DNA from: Dehalococcoidia bacterium
GTDB lineage: Bacteria > Chloroflexota > Dehalococcoidia > E44-bin15
NCBI GenBank assembly: GCA_041649635.1
Contig: JBAZMV010000001.1
Span: forward strand, 682,001 to 746,000
Direction: 5' to 3'
DNA: 64,000 nt
The notes beneath the pieces were generated by a model. That model did not search any database. It was not told the DNA's origin and saw nothing but the letters and a program-made list of their open reading frames with translations. Below, piece after piece: positions 50,162 to 58,830 of this stretch; the stretch's first letter is position 1, and every line of letters starts with the position of its first letter. Both the position numbers and the translations under genes were made by a program.

Positions 50162-51291
50162 GAATGCCCGCTTTTACCAGATCGATACACTTCAGGCTGA
50201 CCTTCTGGTACTCGGCCATACTGATATCGCTCACCATCCTCCTCATCGTCGGCTTGAACATAGGAGTGCGCCAGGCATCGGTGGAACCCCCACCCAACCT
50301 CCCGCAATGGGGCGCCGGCAGCGGACAATCGCCCAGAGAGATATTCTTCATGGCCAGGGAATCCCAGTTAGGCCTGCTGCGCAACTACTCGATAGTCGGT
50401 ATTTCCTGTCTCGTCGTCCTTGGCGGTGCGAGCATATATCTCCTCTCCAGAAAGATGCTGAAGCCCGTAGACCGCGTCTCATCGCTGGCCGAGCGCATCT
50501 CAAGCACGAACCTCAAGGAACGCATAAACTACGCCGGTCCTGACGATGAGATAAAGCGGCTGGCCGATACTTTCGACGGGATGTTAAGCCGTCTGGAGAA
50601 CTCATTCGAATCGCAGAAGCAGTTCGTCCAGGACGCCTCTCACGAGCTGAGGACGCCCATCGCCATCGCACAGACCAACATCGAAGTGCTCGAGATGGAC
50701 AATAAAGCGACGATCAAGGACTACGAACGGCTCAAGAACATCCTGAAGATGAGCCTGGAGCGCATGAGCGCATTGAGCGAAAAGCTGCTTCTGCTGTCCG
50801 AAAGCGAGCAGATACACACAAACTGGTCAACCCTCGACCTGGCGCCTCTCCTGAATGAAATAGCGGAGGAATTCAAAACCAGGTTCGACGAGAAGAACAT
50901 CAAACTCGAACTGGAGTCGATCGATGAAAGCGTCCCGGTCTCCGGCGACGCATTCCATCTGAAACAGGTATTCGTCAATCTCATCGACAATGCTGTCAAA
51001 TACGGTAATCCGGGCGGCGAGGTCAAAATATCAACCCGCTCGGACGACGGCCATGTCATTATCGAAATCAAGGATAATGGAATCGGCATCTCCCAGACAG
51101 ACCAGCAGCGCATCTTTGAACGATTCTATCGCGTCGACAAGTCAAGGTCGCGCGCCCAGGGCGGCAGCGGGCTGGGCCTCGCTATAGTTAAGAAGATCGT
51201 TGAGGAGCACGGCGGCACGGTGTCGGTTGAGAGCGCTCCGGGCGAGGGAAGCGCGTTCCGCGTCGTACTGCCACGGAGCAAGACGGGCTGA
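50158..51291 (+). CDS. Sensor histidine kinase with HAMP domain
   Basis: A 377-residue membrane kinase. First membrane helix about residues 14-38, a short external segment with IGVRQASVEPPPNLPQWGAGSGQSPREIF, second helix about 77-100, then HAMP (LSRKMLKPVDRVSSLAERISSTNLKERI). HisKA: FVQDASHELRTPIAIAQTNIEVL. ATPase: FVNLIDNAVKYGN, DNGIGISQTDQQRIFERFYR, GGSGLGLAIVKKIVEEHGG. A small exported protein gene lies just after it. The external loop is short, so it may sense the membrane or a small ligand. Confidence 0.93.
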   Translation: MRMPAFTRSIHFRLTFWYSAILISLTILLIVGLNIGVRQASVEPPPNLPQWGAGSGQSPREIFFMARESQLGLLRNYSIVGISCLVVLGGASIYLLSRKMLKPVDRVSSLAERISSTNLKERINYAGPDDEIKRLADTFDGMLSRLENSFESQKQFVQDASHELRTPIAIAQTNIEVLEMDNKATIKDYERLKNILKMSLERMSALSEKLLLLSESEQIHTNWSTLDLAPLLNEIAEEFKTRFDEKNIKLELESIDESVPVSGDAFHLKQVFVNLIDNAVKYGNPGGEVKISTRSDDGHVIIEIKDNGIGISQTDQQRIFERFYRVDKSRSRAQGGSGLGLAIVKKIVEEHGGTVSVESAPGEGSAFRVVLPRSKTG

Positions 51292-51313
51292 GATTCAATC
51301 GACAATAATTATC

Positions 51314-51340
51314 GAAGGGGCTTGGGCCCCTTTTTTCTTT
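51314..51340 (+). terminator. Terminator after the two-component genes
   Basis: GAAGGGGCTTGGGCCCCTTTTTTC: a GGGGC/GCCCC stem followed by a T tract. Confidence 0.8.
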
Positions 51341-51399
51341 ACCGTGGTTTTACCATCCCTATGCTAACATGAACTCAAATAGGAAAGGAGGCAACGGCC

Positions 51400-51849
51400 A
51401 TGAAGAAATTACTTATATACGGACCGCTTTCAATGGCACTCGTCGCCGCGCTGGCGGTGGGCATCCCGGCCGCGGTGGCCGCGGACAGCCCGGATGCGAC
51501 GCCGACAGGAACAGTCATCACTGACGAGCAGAGGCCGGGTCAGCAAATCATGACCAGAGCTGCCGAGATACTCGGCATCGACGAAGAGACCCTGGGGAAC
51601 GCATTCCGGCAGGCGACTCAGGAGATGATGCAGGAAAGACATCAGGAGCGCCTGCAGAACGCCGTGCAGAACGGCCTGATCACCGAGGAGGAGGCCGCTG
51701 AGATTCAGGGGTGGTGGGACAGCAAACCGGATTGTCTCGAAGGCTTGGGCCCGCTCGGAGAGCAGAATCAGTTCATGGAACGGGGACGCGGAATGGGTGG
51801 TTTTGGTTTCGGCCAGCCGCCTGCTGACGAGACTGAAGAAACCGAATAA
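51400..51849 (+). CDS. Small exported protein, DUF2680-like
   Basis: A 149-residue protein with a Sec signal (MKKLLIYGPLSMALVAALAVGIPAAVAA) and no lipobox. The mature part has two helical units like those of DUF2680-type proteins: ILGIDEETLGNAFRQATQEMMQERHQERLQNAVQNGLITEEEAAEIQGWWDSKPD. It ends Gly/Phe/Arg-rich and then Glu-rich. GGAGGCAACG precedes the ATG. Located just downstream of the response regulator and kinase, so it may be their target. Function not known. Confidence 0.7.
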   Translation: MKKLLIYGPLSMALVAALAVGIPAAVAADSPDATPTGTVITDEQRPGQQIMTRAAEILGIDEETLGNAFRQATQEMMQERHQERLQNAVQNGLITEEEAAEIQGWWDSKPDCLEGLGPLGEQNQFMERGRGMGGFGFGQPPADETEETE

Positions 51850-51882
51850 AAAACTCAGACCTCGCAATCGAACTAACCCGTT

Positions 51883-51912
51883 AAATAGGGGCTTAAAGCC
51901 CCTATTTATTTT
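51883..51912 (+). terminator. Terminator after the small exported protein
   Basis: AAATAGGGGCTT and AAGCCCCTATTT form a strong stem followed by ATTTTG. Confidence 0.85.
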
Positions 51913-51946
51913 GCTAAAAAATCACGTGTACGCATCCCGTAACTAA

Positions 51947-51975
51947 TTGACAATCATATTCTCCAGATATTATAG
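51947..51975 (+). promoter_or_regulatory. Promoter of the FadH-like reductase gene
   Basis: TTGACA (51947-51952) and TTATAG (51970-51975), 17-base spacer. The leader is long (about 75 bases) and contains AGAGGAGG before ATG 52054. Confidence 0.6.
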
Positions 51976-52053
51976 TTACCTAACCTGAACACGACTTCTT
52001 ATTACACATCCCATCCCACACGCTGATAATCATTTCGACTTAGAGGAGGAACG

Positions 52054-54009
52054 ATGAGCCCGTTGAAGAAGCTATTCAGTCCCATCAAGATCGGCAAGAT
52101 GGAGGTCAGGAACCGCATCGCCATGGCCCCCATAACACCCAACTGGTCGGCCGACGACGGCACGGTCTGCGATAAGCTCATCGATTACTTCGAGGCCCGC
52201 GCCGCAGGGGGGGTGGGCATGATAATAACGGAAACCTTCGTCGTCGATAAGAACCAGCAGTACCTGCTGGCCAGCATGGGTTTCTGGGACGACAGCGTTA
52301 TCCCCAATTTCAAGAAGCTCATCGACCGCGTGCACGCCCATGGCGCCAAGCTGGTGCCGCAGCTGAGCCACCCCGGCGCCGACACCTTCTGCTGGTTGTT
52401 CGGCGGCCAGCCCGTGGCACCCTCGGCGCACTACAGTAAGACCTGCGGCTACATGGCACGCGAGCTCACCATCGACGAGATCAAGAAGCTAATTCAGCAG
52501 TACGGTGATGCGGCACGCCGGGCACGGGATGCCGGCTTCGACGCCATAGAGCTGCACGCGGCGCACGCCTACATGCTGGCCGGCTCGTTCCTCTCTCCGC
52601 TGCGCAACAAACGCACCGACGAGTACGGCGGATCGAACGACAACCGTCTCAAGTTCGTTCTTGAGGTCATGGAAGACATCAAGAAGAAGGTGGGGAAGGA
52701 CTTCCCCGTGATATTGAGGATATCGGGGGACGAGCATACACCGGGCGGCAGGGATATCCTCAACACACAGCTCATCGCCCCGCGTCTGGTCGAGGCTGGA
52801 GTTGACGCCTTCCACGTTTCCGGCGGCATACAGCCGGAGCAGTTCTACCGCATCATCCCGCCAACGGGCACGCCCTTCGGATTGAACGTGAACGCGGCCG
52901 CGGCGGTTAAGCAGGTCGTCGACGTGCCCGTATTGACCGTGGCCCGCATCAACGATCCGAAGTTCGCCGACGATATCGTAAGCAGAGGCCTTGCCGACAT
53001 GGTGGTCATGGGCCGCGCCCTCATCGCCGATCCCGAGCTGCCCAACAAGGCGAAAGAGGGCCGGTTCGAAGATATCGCCCCGTGCACCAGCTGCTCTATA
53101 GGCTGTGTGCAGCAGATCATGAAGCTGAAGTCCATGACCTGCGTGATAAATCCCACCGTAGGCCGCGAGGTAGAGATGGCCATAGTTCCCGCTGATAAAG
53201 CGAAAAGGGTTCTCGTGGCCGGCGGCGGGCCGGGCGGCCTGGAGGCGGCGCGCGTCGCCGCCCTGCGCGGTCACAAAGTGACGCTGTATGAGAAGCAGGC
53301 CAAGCTGGGCGGCCAGCTCAACATCGCCTGCGTGGCTCCGATGCGGCAGGAGCTGGCCATGTGGATCAGTTACCTTTCGACACAGGTGAAGAAGCTGGGG
53401 GTGAAGGTCGAGCTAAATACGGAGGCGACGCCTGAGCTCATCGCCGCCGAGAAGCCGGACGTTGTAGTAGTAGCTACGGGCGGCGAGTGCGCCACACCCC
53501 CCATCCCCGGGATAGACGGCCCCAAAGTCATCTCCTCCCACGCCGTGCTAGGCGGCGCGCCGCGCCCCAAGGGCAAGGTGCTCGTCATCGGCGGCGGGCT
53601 GGTGGGATGCGAGGTAGCAGACCTGATAGCCGACCTGGGGGACGGGTCCGCGGGGTCGGCAACGGCCGTGACCATAATCGAGATGCTGACCGATATCGCC
53701 CTGGACGAGGTTGAGATGAGCCGCATGCTGCTGATACCGCGGCTGAGGGAAAAGGGCGTCAAGTGGCTGACATCGGCGACGGTGAAGCAAATCCTCGAAG
53801 ACGGAGCAATCATCACACGCGACGGCAAAGAGGAGACGATCGAAGGAATCGACCACGTTATTATCGCCTGCGGCACCAAGTCGGTGGATACGCTGAGCAA
53901 AGCCATCGAGGGCAAAGTGCCCGAGGTCTATGTCATCGGCGACGCCAAGGAACCACGGCTGGCACTGGAGGCCGTAGCGGAGGGAGCGGAGGTCGGACGC
54001 CTGATTTAG
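52054..54009 (+). CDS. Old-yellow-enzyme type NADH:flavin oxidoreductase (FadH-like)
   Basis: A 651-residue fusion as in 2,4-dienoyl-CoA reductase and trimethylamine dehydrogenase relatives. N-terminal FMN barrel: PIKIGKMEVRNRIAMAPITPN, QLSHPG, DAIELHAAHAYMLAGSFLSPLRNKRTDEYGG. The [4Fe-4S] ligands are Cys344, 347, 351 and 363 (CTSCSIGCV...SMTCVINP). C-terminal FAD/NAD domains have VLVAGGGPGGLEAARVAALRG and VLVIGGGLVGCEVADL. It reduces an enoate or dienoyl-CoA, with electrons from NAD(P)H or ETF. Single gene with its own promoter. Confidence 0.92.
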   Translation: MSPLKKLFSPIKIGKMEVRNRIAMAPITPNWSADDGTVCDKLIDYFEARAAGGVGMIITETFVVDKNQQYLLASMGFWDDSVIPNFKKLIDRVHAHGAKLVPQLSHPGADTFCWLFGGQPVAPSAHYSKTCGYMARELTIDEIKKLIQQYGDAARRARDAGFDAIELHAAHAYMLAGSFLSPLRNKRTDEYGGSNDNRLKFVLEVMEDIKKKVGKDFPVILRISGDEHTPGGRDILNTQLIAPRLVEAGVDAFHVSGGIQPEQFYRIIPPTGTPFGLNVNAAAAVKQVVDVPVLTVARINDPKFADDIVSRGLADMVVMGRALIADPELPNKAKEGRFEDIAPCTSCSIGCVQQIMKLKSMTCVINPTVGREVEMAIVPADKAKRVLVAGGGPGGLEAARVAALRGHKVTLYEKQAKLGGQLNIACVAPMRQELAMWISYLSTQVKKLGVKVELNTEATPELIAAEKPDVVVVATGGECATPPIPGIDGPKVISSHAVLGGAPRPKGKVLVIGGGLVGCEVADLIADLGDGSAGSATAVTIIEMLTDIALDEVEMSRMLLIPRLREKGVKWLTSATVKQILEDGAIITRDGKEETIEGIDHVIIACGTKSVDTLSKAIEGKVPEVYVIGDAKEPRLALEAVAEGAEVGRLI

Positions 54010-54076
54010 GAATCCGATCGAATATTCTCTTTACATTCCGACCGAAGTAGGCTTAAATCGCATATAAGGATTACAT

Positions 54077-54823
54077 ATGGCTAAAAGGAACAATTTAAGC
54101 GGATATTCCCACGTCAAGGTAAGAACCGCCATAGACGCCGAGATAGTGAGATCGGACTCATTCAGCATCGACGTGGAAACGGGGCCGTTGTCTCCAGTAA
54201 GTATACGCAAGAAGGGAGAAGCCCTCACCTTCAGCCGCCCATGGTACTGGTTCCTGGTTGGATTCTTCTTTCAATTGAGCCGGGCTCGCGCAAAAATAGG
54301 CATGCCGAGTCTGCATGAACTGGTGATTAACGATAATAGCAGCACCAGCGTTGCCGGTTTCAGTTCCTCCGATGAGTTCAAGCTAACGCTGTCTCGTGCC
54401 AGCGTTTTTAGCGGTGATTTAAAGACCGGTGACGCCATGATAGAAGTTTCAGACTCCAGCCAGGCCGAATTCAACGGGACATGTAAACATATTCTCCTCA
54501 AAGTAAGAGGAACCAGTGCGCTCTCGGGCGTTATCGATGCCGCCGGCGATGCCGATATAGTGTTATCCGACAATAGTGTGATTAAGCTCTCCGGATCGGC
54601 CGGCAATACCACGGCAACAATCAACCACGGCAGCACTGCCGACCTCTCCGGATTCCAGACCCACGATGTCAGTATCAAAATGTATCGACTGAGCCGGTGT
54701 ATGATAAAACTCGACGGCAGGCTTGATGCCATGCTCAACGGCGCCTCCGACCTCAGGTATTTCGGCACCCCCGCTATGGGTAACACAAGCGTCAGCACAG
54801 GCTCCATCCTGCGCCAGGAATGA
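54077..54823 (+). CDS. DUF2807 (GIN-domain) protein
   Basis: A 248-residue protein with a DUF2807-type beta-helix: SNSTSVAGFSSSDEFKLTLSRASVFSGDLKTGDAMIEVSDSSQAEFNGTC, INHGSTADLSGFQTHDVSIKMYRLSRCMIKLDGRLDAMLNGASDLRYFG, where repeated serine-aspartate-glycine strands form the coil. Parts before it (MAKRNNLSGYSHVKVRTAIDAE) lack a signal peptide but a hydrophobic stretch (WYWFLVGFFF, around residue 56) may be a membrane anchor. Function of the family is unknown; often linked to adhesin-like surface proteins. Confidence 0.65.
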   Translation: MAKRNNLSGYSHVKVRTAIDAEIVRSDSFSIDVETGPLSPVSIRKKGEALTFSRPWYWFLVGFFFQLSRARAKIGMPSLHELVINDNSSTSVAGFSSSDEFKLTLSRASVFSGDLKTGDAMIEVSDSSQAEFNGTCKHILLKVRGTSALSGVIDAAGDADIVLSDNSVIKLSGSAGNTTATINHGSTADLSGFQTHDVSIKMYRLSRCMIKLDGRLDAMLNGASDLRYFGTPAMGNTSVSTGSILRQE

Positions 54824-54910
54824 AGCCTCGTTCCCGCTTTTCGCATCGTCGGTAGCCAATAAGCTATAATAGACCCCGGACGCATAAGTAAACCGCCATC
54901 GAGCAGATAT

Positions 54911-55471
54911 ATGAGCTTTATCTCTATATTCCTTATAGCCCTGGCCCTGAGCATGGACGCCTTCTCGGTGGCCACCGCCCTCGGCGCCGCCGGCAGACAT
55001 CATTCCAAACTTGCCGTACTTCGCCTTGCAACCGCCTTCGGCCTGTTCCAGTTCTTCATGCCCGTCCTCGGCTGGCTTCTCGGCAGAACGGTGGTGTCGT
55101 ACATCTCTGACTATGATCACTGGATCGCCTTCGGCCTCCTCGCCATAGTCGGGATACGGATGATTAAAGAATATTTCGATAAGGATGACAAAGAGCGCCT
55201 TAAGGACCCGACAAAAGGCTGGCCGCTATTAATATTGTCGATCGCCACCAGCATCGACGCACTGGCTGTAGGCGTAAGCTTCGCCTTCTTCGACGTAAAT
55301 ATTTACTACGCCGGCGCCGTCATCGGCATCGTATGTTTTATGATTACTGCTGTGGGGATGGTCTTCGGCAGAGCGCTGAGCAGGGTGCTGGGAAAGAAAG
55401 CGGTCCTGGTCGGCGGCCTCGTGCTCATCGGTATCGGCATTAAGATAGTGGTCGAGCACATGGCGGAGTAG
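54911..55471 (+). CDS. mntP: Putative manganese efflux pump MntP
   Basis: A 186-residue protein with six membrane helices. The family's twin acidic motifs are present: ALALSMDAFSVATALGAAG in helix 1 and SIATSIDALAVGVSFAF in helix 4, both carrying Asp residues needed for Mn export. The pair GLFQFFMPVLGWLLG is also typical. No yybP-ykoY riboswitch was found in the 87 bases upstream, although TATAAT at 54867-54872 may be its -10 box. Confidence 0.88.
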   Translation: MSFISIFLIALALSMDAFSVATALGAAGRHHSKLAVLRLATAFGLFQFFMPVLGWLLGRTVVSYISDYDHWIAFGLLAIVGIRMIKEYFDKDDKERLKDPTKGWPLLILSIATSIDALAVGVSFAFFDVNIYYAGAVIGIVCFMITAVGMVFGRALSRVLGKKAVLVGGLVLIGIGIKIVVEHMAE

Positions 55472-55508
55472 TCTTCGATCCCTCTCGATATAATTTTTGG
55501 TTTCTATA

Positions 55509-55606
55509 AAAAGAAGTGCAGGAGAGAACTCTCCTGCCGGGGGAACTGGGGGTGTCCCCCAGATTTTTAAAGTCCCCCAAAGTATGGGGGACTTATAGGG
55601 GGGTTT
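55509..55606 (+). repeat. Three-hairpin repeat, copy 9
   Basis: Between mntP and a carbonic anhydrase-like gene. Stem 1 GCAGGAGAG/CTCTCCTGC; stem 2 CTGGGG/CCCCAG as in copy 4; stem 3 has GTCCCCCA/TGGGGGAC, where other copies have A(T)TCCCCCA/TGGGGGAT, a further coupled change. Tail TAGGGGGGTT. Confidence 0.83.
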
Positions 55607-55687
55607 GGAAATTAGCGCTCATCCCATCCTATTGCGCCAGCAAGGCCGTTCCGCTATCCTTTTACCTGGGTTAATGAAAGGACGACA

Positions 55688-56194
55688 ATGATTAAATCCT
55701 TTAGAGGCGTTACACCCAGGATTCATCCCACCGCTTACATAGCCGAGACGGCCGAGATAATCGGCGACGTGGAGATAGGCGAGATGGCCGGGATATGGCC
55801 GGGTACGGTGGTTCGAGCCGACCACGCAAAAATAACTATCGGAAAGTACACACAGATAGAGGACAACTGCACCGTACACGGCGACGTGCCCATGTCCATC
55901 GGCGAGAAGGTGCTCATCGGGCACAACGTGGTGGTGCACTGTGCAAAGATAGGCGACAACGTACTCATAGGCAACCACGCCACGCTTCTCGATTATTCCG
56001 AGATCGGGGAGGGCAGCGTCGTCGGCGCCAACGCCATGGTCAACATGGGCATGAAGGTTCCGGAACACTCGTTTGCCTACGGCGTCCCGGTTAAGATAAC
56101 GGGAAAGGTGCCGCCGGAAAGGGATGAGATAATCCGCCTGGCATTGCTCAAGAATATCATAATGGCCATGGAGTTCAAGGAGGAAGGGATTTAG
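55688..56194 (+). CDS. Gamma-carbonic anhydrase family protein, copy A
   Basis: A 168-residue left-handed beta-helix protein. Hexapeptide repeats run through the whole chain. The three metal-ligand His positions of gamma-carbonic anhydrase are kept: CTVHGDVPM, then GHNVVVHCAKIG (His-x4-His). Many relatives are not active as carbonic anhydrases and bind CoA thioesters or other substrates instead. It is about 1.2 kb from a close paralogue. Short leader after the three-hairpin repeat. Confidence 0.82.
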   Translation: MIKSFRGVTPRIHPTAYIAETAEIIGDVEIGEMAGIWPGTVVRADHAKITIGKYTQIEDNCTVHGDVPMSIGEKVLIGHNVVVHCAKIGDNVLIGNHATLLDYSEIGEGSVVGANAMVNMGMKVPEHSFAYGVPVKITGKVPPERDEIIRLALLKNIIMAMEFKEEGI

Positions 56195-56208
56195 CAACAG
56201 GGTTTATT

Positions 56209-56232
56209 GTAGGGGCGCTGCTCGCTGCGCCC
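56209..56232. repeat. REP-like palindrome GTAGGGGC
   Basis: GTAGGGGCGCTGCTCGCTGCGCCC: the same head as other family members, inner GGGCGC/GCGCCC pairing. Confidence 0.7.
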
Positions 56233-56291
56233 TTCCTATTCGGTTAAGGCAAACCCTACCCCCTATCCGACGACAACCGAGGGTTTGGAAA

Positions 56292-57050
56292 TCAGACTCT
56301 CCCCCGCAACCTCAAGATATGCTCCGCCACCTGCGCGAAACCCGGACCGAACTCCAGATCGCTTGCGTATTCGGCGGTTTCCTCCATTAAGTTTCCATCG
56401 ACGGCAGACAACCTATTGTTACGGATATAAACACTGTGGGGGAAATTCTGGAACAGGGTCATGTCGGTAAGCGAATCGCCAACGACTAGAACCTGCTCAG
56501 GCGACAGTTCGCCGTCGATCAGGCCCAGTATTCTCTTCAGCGTCCCACCCTTGCTGACGCCCTTCTGCAGCAGGTGCAGCATATAGCCCGAGTCGAGAAG
56601 CTCCGATTCCCTTATATTCTTCCTCAGCTCGACAGTATCCAGACCCGGTGCCTTGAATCCGACATCGATCAGACGGTCAGCATCGTCCTCCGTCGACTCG
56701 ATCGCTTTGGGAAAGGCTTTCTTCAAACGCTCTAAATCCCTCAACGCAGGCTCGCGCGAATAGCCCAGATCGAGCAGTACTTCATCCGGGCGCATCTTGG
56801 CGATGCCGCCGTTCTCCCCTATTATCGGGCCGTTGATGCCGATATTTATGGCCGGAGCCTCCAGCCTGGGCAGCGTGCGCCCCGAGACAAAGCCGACCGT
56901 TATACCGCGCGCCAGCAGAGCCCTTATCGCTTCCCCGGCGATGGATTCTATGCGCCCGGCCAGGTCAGTAATCGTGCCGTCGACATCGGTCATTATGAGA
57001 CGGATATCGCCAGCCAAACCGGAATCGATTTGCAGATATGATTTGGACAT
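56292..57050 (-). CDS. HAD-family phosphoglycolate phosphatase-like protein
   Basis: A 252-residue HAD hydrolase with a C2 cap, of the archaeal-type phosphoglycolate phosphatase/sucrose-phosphatase-like group. Motif I IMTDVDGTITD has the nucleophile Asp; motif II is GFVSGRTLPR; motifs III and IV are SKGGTLKRILG and VVGDSLTDMTLFQNF. The mixed context (two gamma-CA genes on either side) does not fix the substrate; phosphoglycolate or a sugar phosphate are plausible. Confidence 0.8.
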   Translation of the reverse strand: MSKSYLQIDSGLAGDIRLIMTDVDGTITDLAGRIESIAGEAIRALLARGITVGFVSGRTLPRLEAPAINIGINGPIIGENGGIAKMRPDEVLLDLGYSREPALRDLERLKKAFPKAIESTEDDADRLIDVGFKAPGLDTVELRKNIRESELLDSGYMLHLLQKGVSKGGTLKRILGLIDGELSPEQVLVVGDSLTDMTLFQNFPHSVYIRNNRLSAVDGNLMEETAEYASDLEFGPGFAQVAEHILRLRGRV

Positions 57051-57187
57051 GACATTACACAGATTAAACTATGAGATGGCAAGCGGTCAACGAACATGAG
57101 AAAACACGAAGAAAGACATGGAGGGAAAGACAGGAATCAACTACAGAGATTCTTGAATAATTTGGACTGAGACGACGTTACAGAAGT

Positions 57188-57280
57188 TCATGCCGGTACG
57201 AACTTGATTACTATTACTATGACCATAACAACCGCCCAGATGATGGAGAGTAAAAGTACGACCTTCTTCCAATTACTCAT
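57188..57280 (-). CDS. 30-residue single-helix membrane peptide
   Basis: A very short gene. On the minus strand ATG is at 57280-57278 with GGAGG (GGAGGCAGTGTT) before it and TGA at 57190-57188. The product is MSNWKKVVLLLSIIWAVVMV followed by IVIVIKFVPA: a Trp-Lys-Lys start, a 20-residue hydrophobic helix and a Lys. Its clean ribosome site and topology (Lys on both flanks) argue for a real small membrane protein. It lies upstream of, and on the same strand as, the phosphatase gene. Function unknown. Confidence 0.55.
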   Translation of the reverse strand: MSNWKKVVLLLSIIWAVVMVIVIVIKFVPA

Positions 57281-57435
57281 AACACTGCCTCCATTAAGAA
57301 TCAACACCGGTCCATGACAGCTATACGTGACGGGAGTTAAAAAATAACATATCGGCATATTTCTGTCAAGTAATGATAGCGCGACTTGAATATGTCGGCC
57401 TGTTACGATATTCTATAACTCGGTCAAGAGGTTCG

Positions 57436-57942
57436 ATGATAAAACCATTCAACGGGAAAACGCCAAAGATAGCCGCATCCGCCTTCATAAGCGAGCAGGC
57501 TTACATCGTAGGGGACGTGGAGATCGGTGAGAACTCCAGTGTGTGGCCCGGCACCGTTATACGCGGCGACCATGCGAAAATCACCATCGGCGAGAACACT
57601 CAGATCGAGGACAACTGCACGGTGCACACCGGCTTCCCCATGACCGTAGGCGATAACGTGCACATCGGGCACAACGTGGTCGTCCACTGCGCAAGCATCG
57701 GCAACACGACGCTCATAGGCAACCACGCCACGTTATCCGAATACGCCGAGATCGGCAAAGGCTGCGTCGTAGGAGCCCATGCCCTGGTTCCCCCCAGCAT
57801 GAAGATACCCGACCGCACCTTCGTCGTCGGCGTGCCGGCCAAGGTAAAAGGTGAGGTCTCGGACGAGCGCATAGCGATTACAAAGCAAAGCGTCGATATC
57901 TATGTAAAGATGTCTAAGGAATACAAGGAACAGGGACTATAA
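57436..57942 (+). CDS. Gamma-carbonic anhydrase family protein, copy B
   Basis: A 168-residue paralogue of the gene at 55688, same length. Start at ATG 57436 (MIKPFNGKTP) with AGAGG upstream; a longer frame to 57373 is unlikely. The three His ligands are kept (CTVHTGFPM; GHNVVVHCASIG). It differs most in the C-terminal helix (VDIYVKMSKEYKEQGL). Possibly a heteromeric partner of copy A. The SDR gene follows 18 bases later. Confidence 0.82.
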   Translation: MIKPFNGKTPKIAASAFISEQAYIVGDVEIGENSSVWPGTVIRGDHAKITIGENTQIEDNCTVHTGFPMTVGDNVHIGHNVVVHCASIGNTTLIGNHATLSEYAEIGKGCVVGAHALVPPSMKIPDRTFVVGVPAKVKGEVSDERIAITKQSVDIYVKMSKEYKEQGL

Positions 57943-57960
57943 TCACGGGAGGTTCTTTCA

Positions 57961-58764
57961 ATGTGCAAGGAAAGCAGGATTCAGGAGCTCTTCGACTTCA
58001 CCGGTAAGGTGGCCATAGTCACGGGAGGCGGCAAGGGCGTTGGGGTGGGCATCGCCACATGGCTCGCGGACGCCGGGGCCGATGTGGTTGTCATGAGCCG
58101 CACGCAGTCCGACCTTGATAAGGTGGTCAAGGATATCGAAACGATCGGGCAAAAGGGTCTGGCCGTTATCGGTGACGTAAGTAAAGCCGCCGACGTCAAC
58201 AGGCTGGTCCAGAGCGCCCTGGATAAATTCGGCAGGATAGACATACTGGTAAATAACGCCGCCATATTCCCCTACTATAACTTCTTCGACCTGACGGAGG
58301 AGCAATGGGACCAGGTGCAGAATATAAACATCAAGGGCATGTTCCTCTGCTGTCAGGCAGTGGCCAGACAGATGGTCAAGCAGGGAAACGGTGGGAAGAT
58401 AGTCAACATAGCCTCCATCGAGGGCGAGTTCCCCCTTACCGCCGGACGCGTCCATTACCATGCCTCCAAGGGCGCCGTGATCAACTTCACGCGCGGGCTG
58501 GCCAAGGAGCTTGCCGAGCATAAGATAAACGTCAACGCCATCGCCCCGGGCATGACCGATACGCCGGGCCTTTCGGCTGCCATGGGCGGATGGAAACCGG
58601 ATGCGATTACAGGCCGCATACCCCTTGGACGGCTGGGCACGCCGGACGACATCGCCAAGACCGTTCTCTTCATGGCCTCGGACGCCGCCGACTACATCAC
58701 GGGCGCCCTCCTCTTCGTAGACGGCGGGCTGCTGCTCGGGCGCGGGTGGAAGAGAATAGGTTAA
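57961..58764 (+). CDS. Short-chain dehydrogenase/reductase
   Basis: A 267-residue SDR. The cofactor loop is VTGGGKGVGVGIATWLADAGADVVVMSR, the stabilising motif is NNAA, and the catalytic Ser-Tyr-Lys set is in NIASIEGEFPLTAGRVHYHASKG; the C-terminus is typical (PLGRLGTPDDIAKTVLFMASDAADYITGALLFVDGG). The cofactor-binding Arg after the second strand favours NADP(H). It probably shares a transcript with copy B of the gamma-CA genes and could act on a CoA ester, given the downstream cluster. Confidence 0.88.
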   Translation: MCKESRIQELFDFTGKVAIVTGGGKGVGVGIATWLADAGADVVVMSRTQSDLDKVVKDIETIGQKGLAVIGDVSKAADVNRLVQSALDKFGRIDILVNNAAIFPYYNFFDLTEEQWDQVQNINIKGMFLCCQAVARQMVKQGNGGKIVNIASIEGEFPLTAGRVHYHASKGAVINFTRGLAKELAEHKINVNAIAPGMTDTPGLSAAMGGWKPDAITGRIPLGRLGTPDDIAKTVLFMASDAADYITGALLFVDGGLLLGRGWKRIG

Positions 58765-58830
58765 TACATAAATCTGCCGACACGTCAGGCCTGTAAAAGA
58801 ATACTTCAGCTAATCTTCCGCTTAAAATGC

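Noticed and set aside
54824..54910. yybP-ykoY manganese riboswitch before mntP
   Set aside because: The gap is too short and the conserved bases are absent.
9590..55606. Repeat copies as rho-independent terminators
   Set aside because: The stems are GC-rich but not followed by a consistent T tract, and several lie inside operons.
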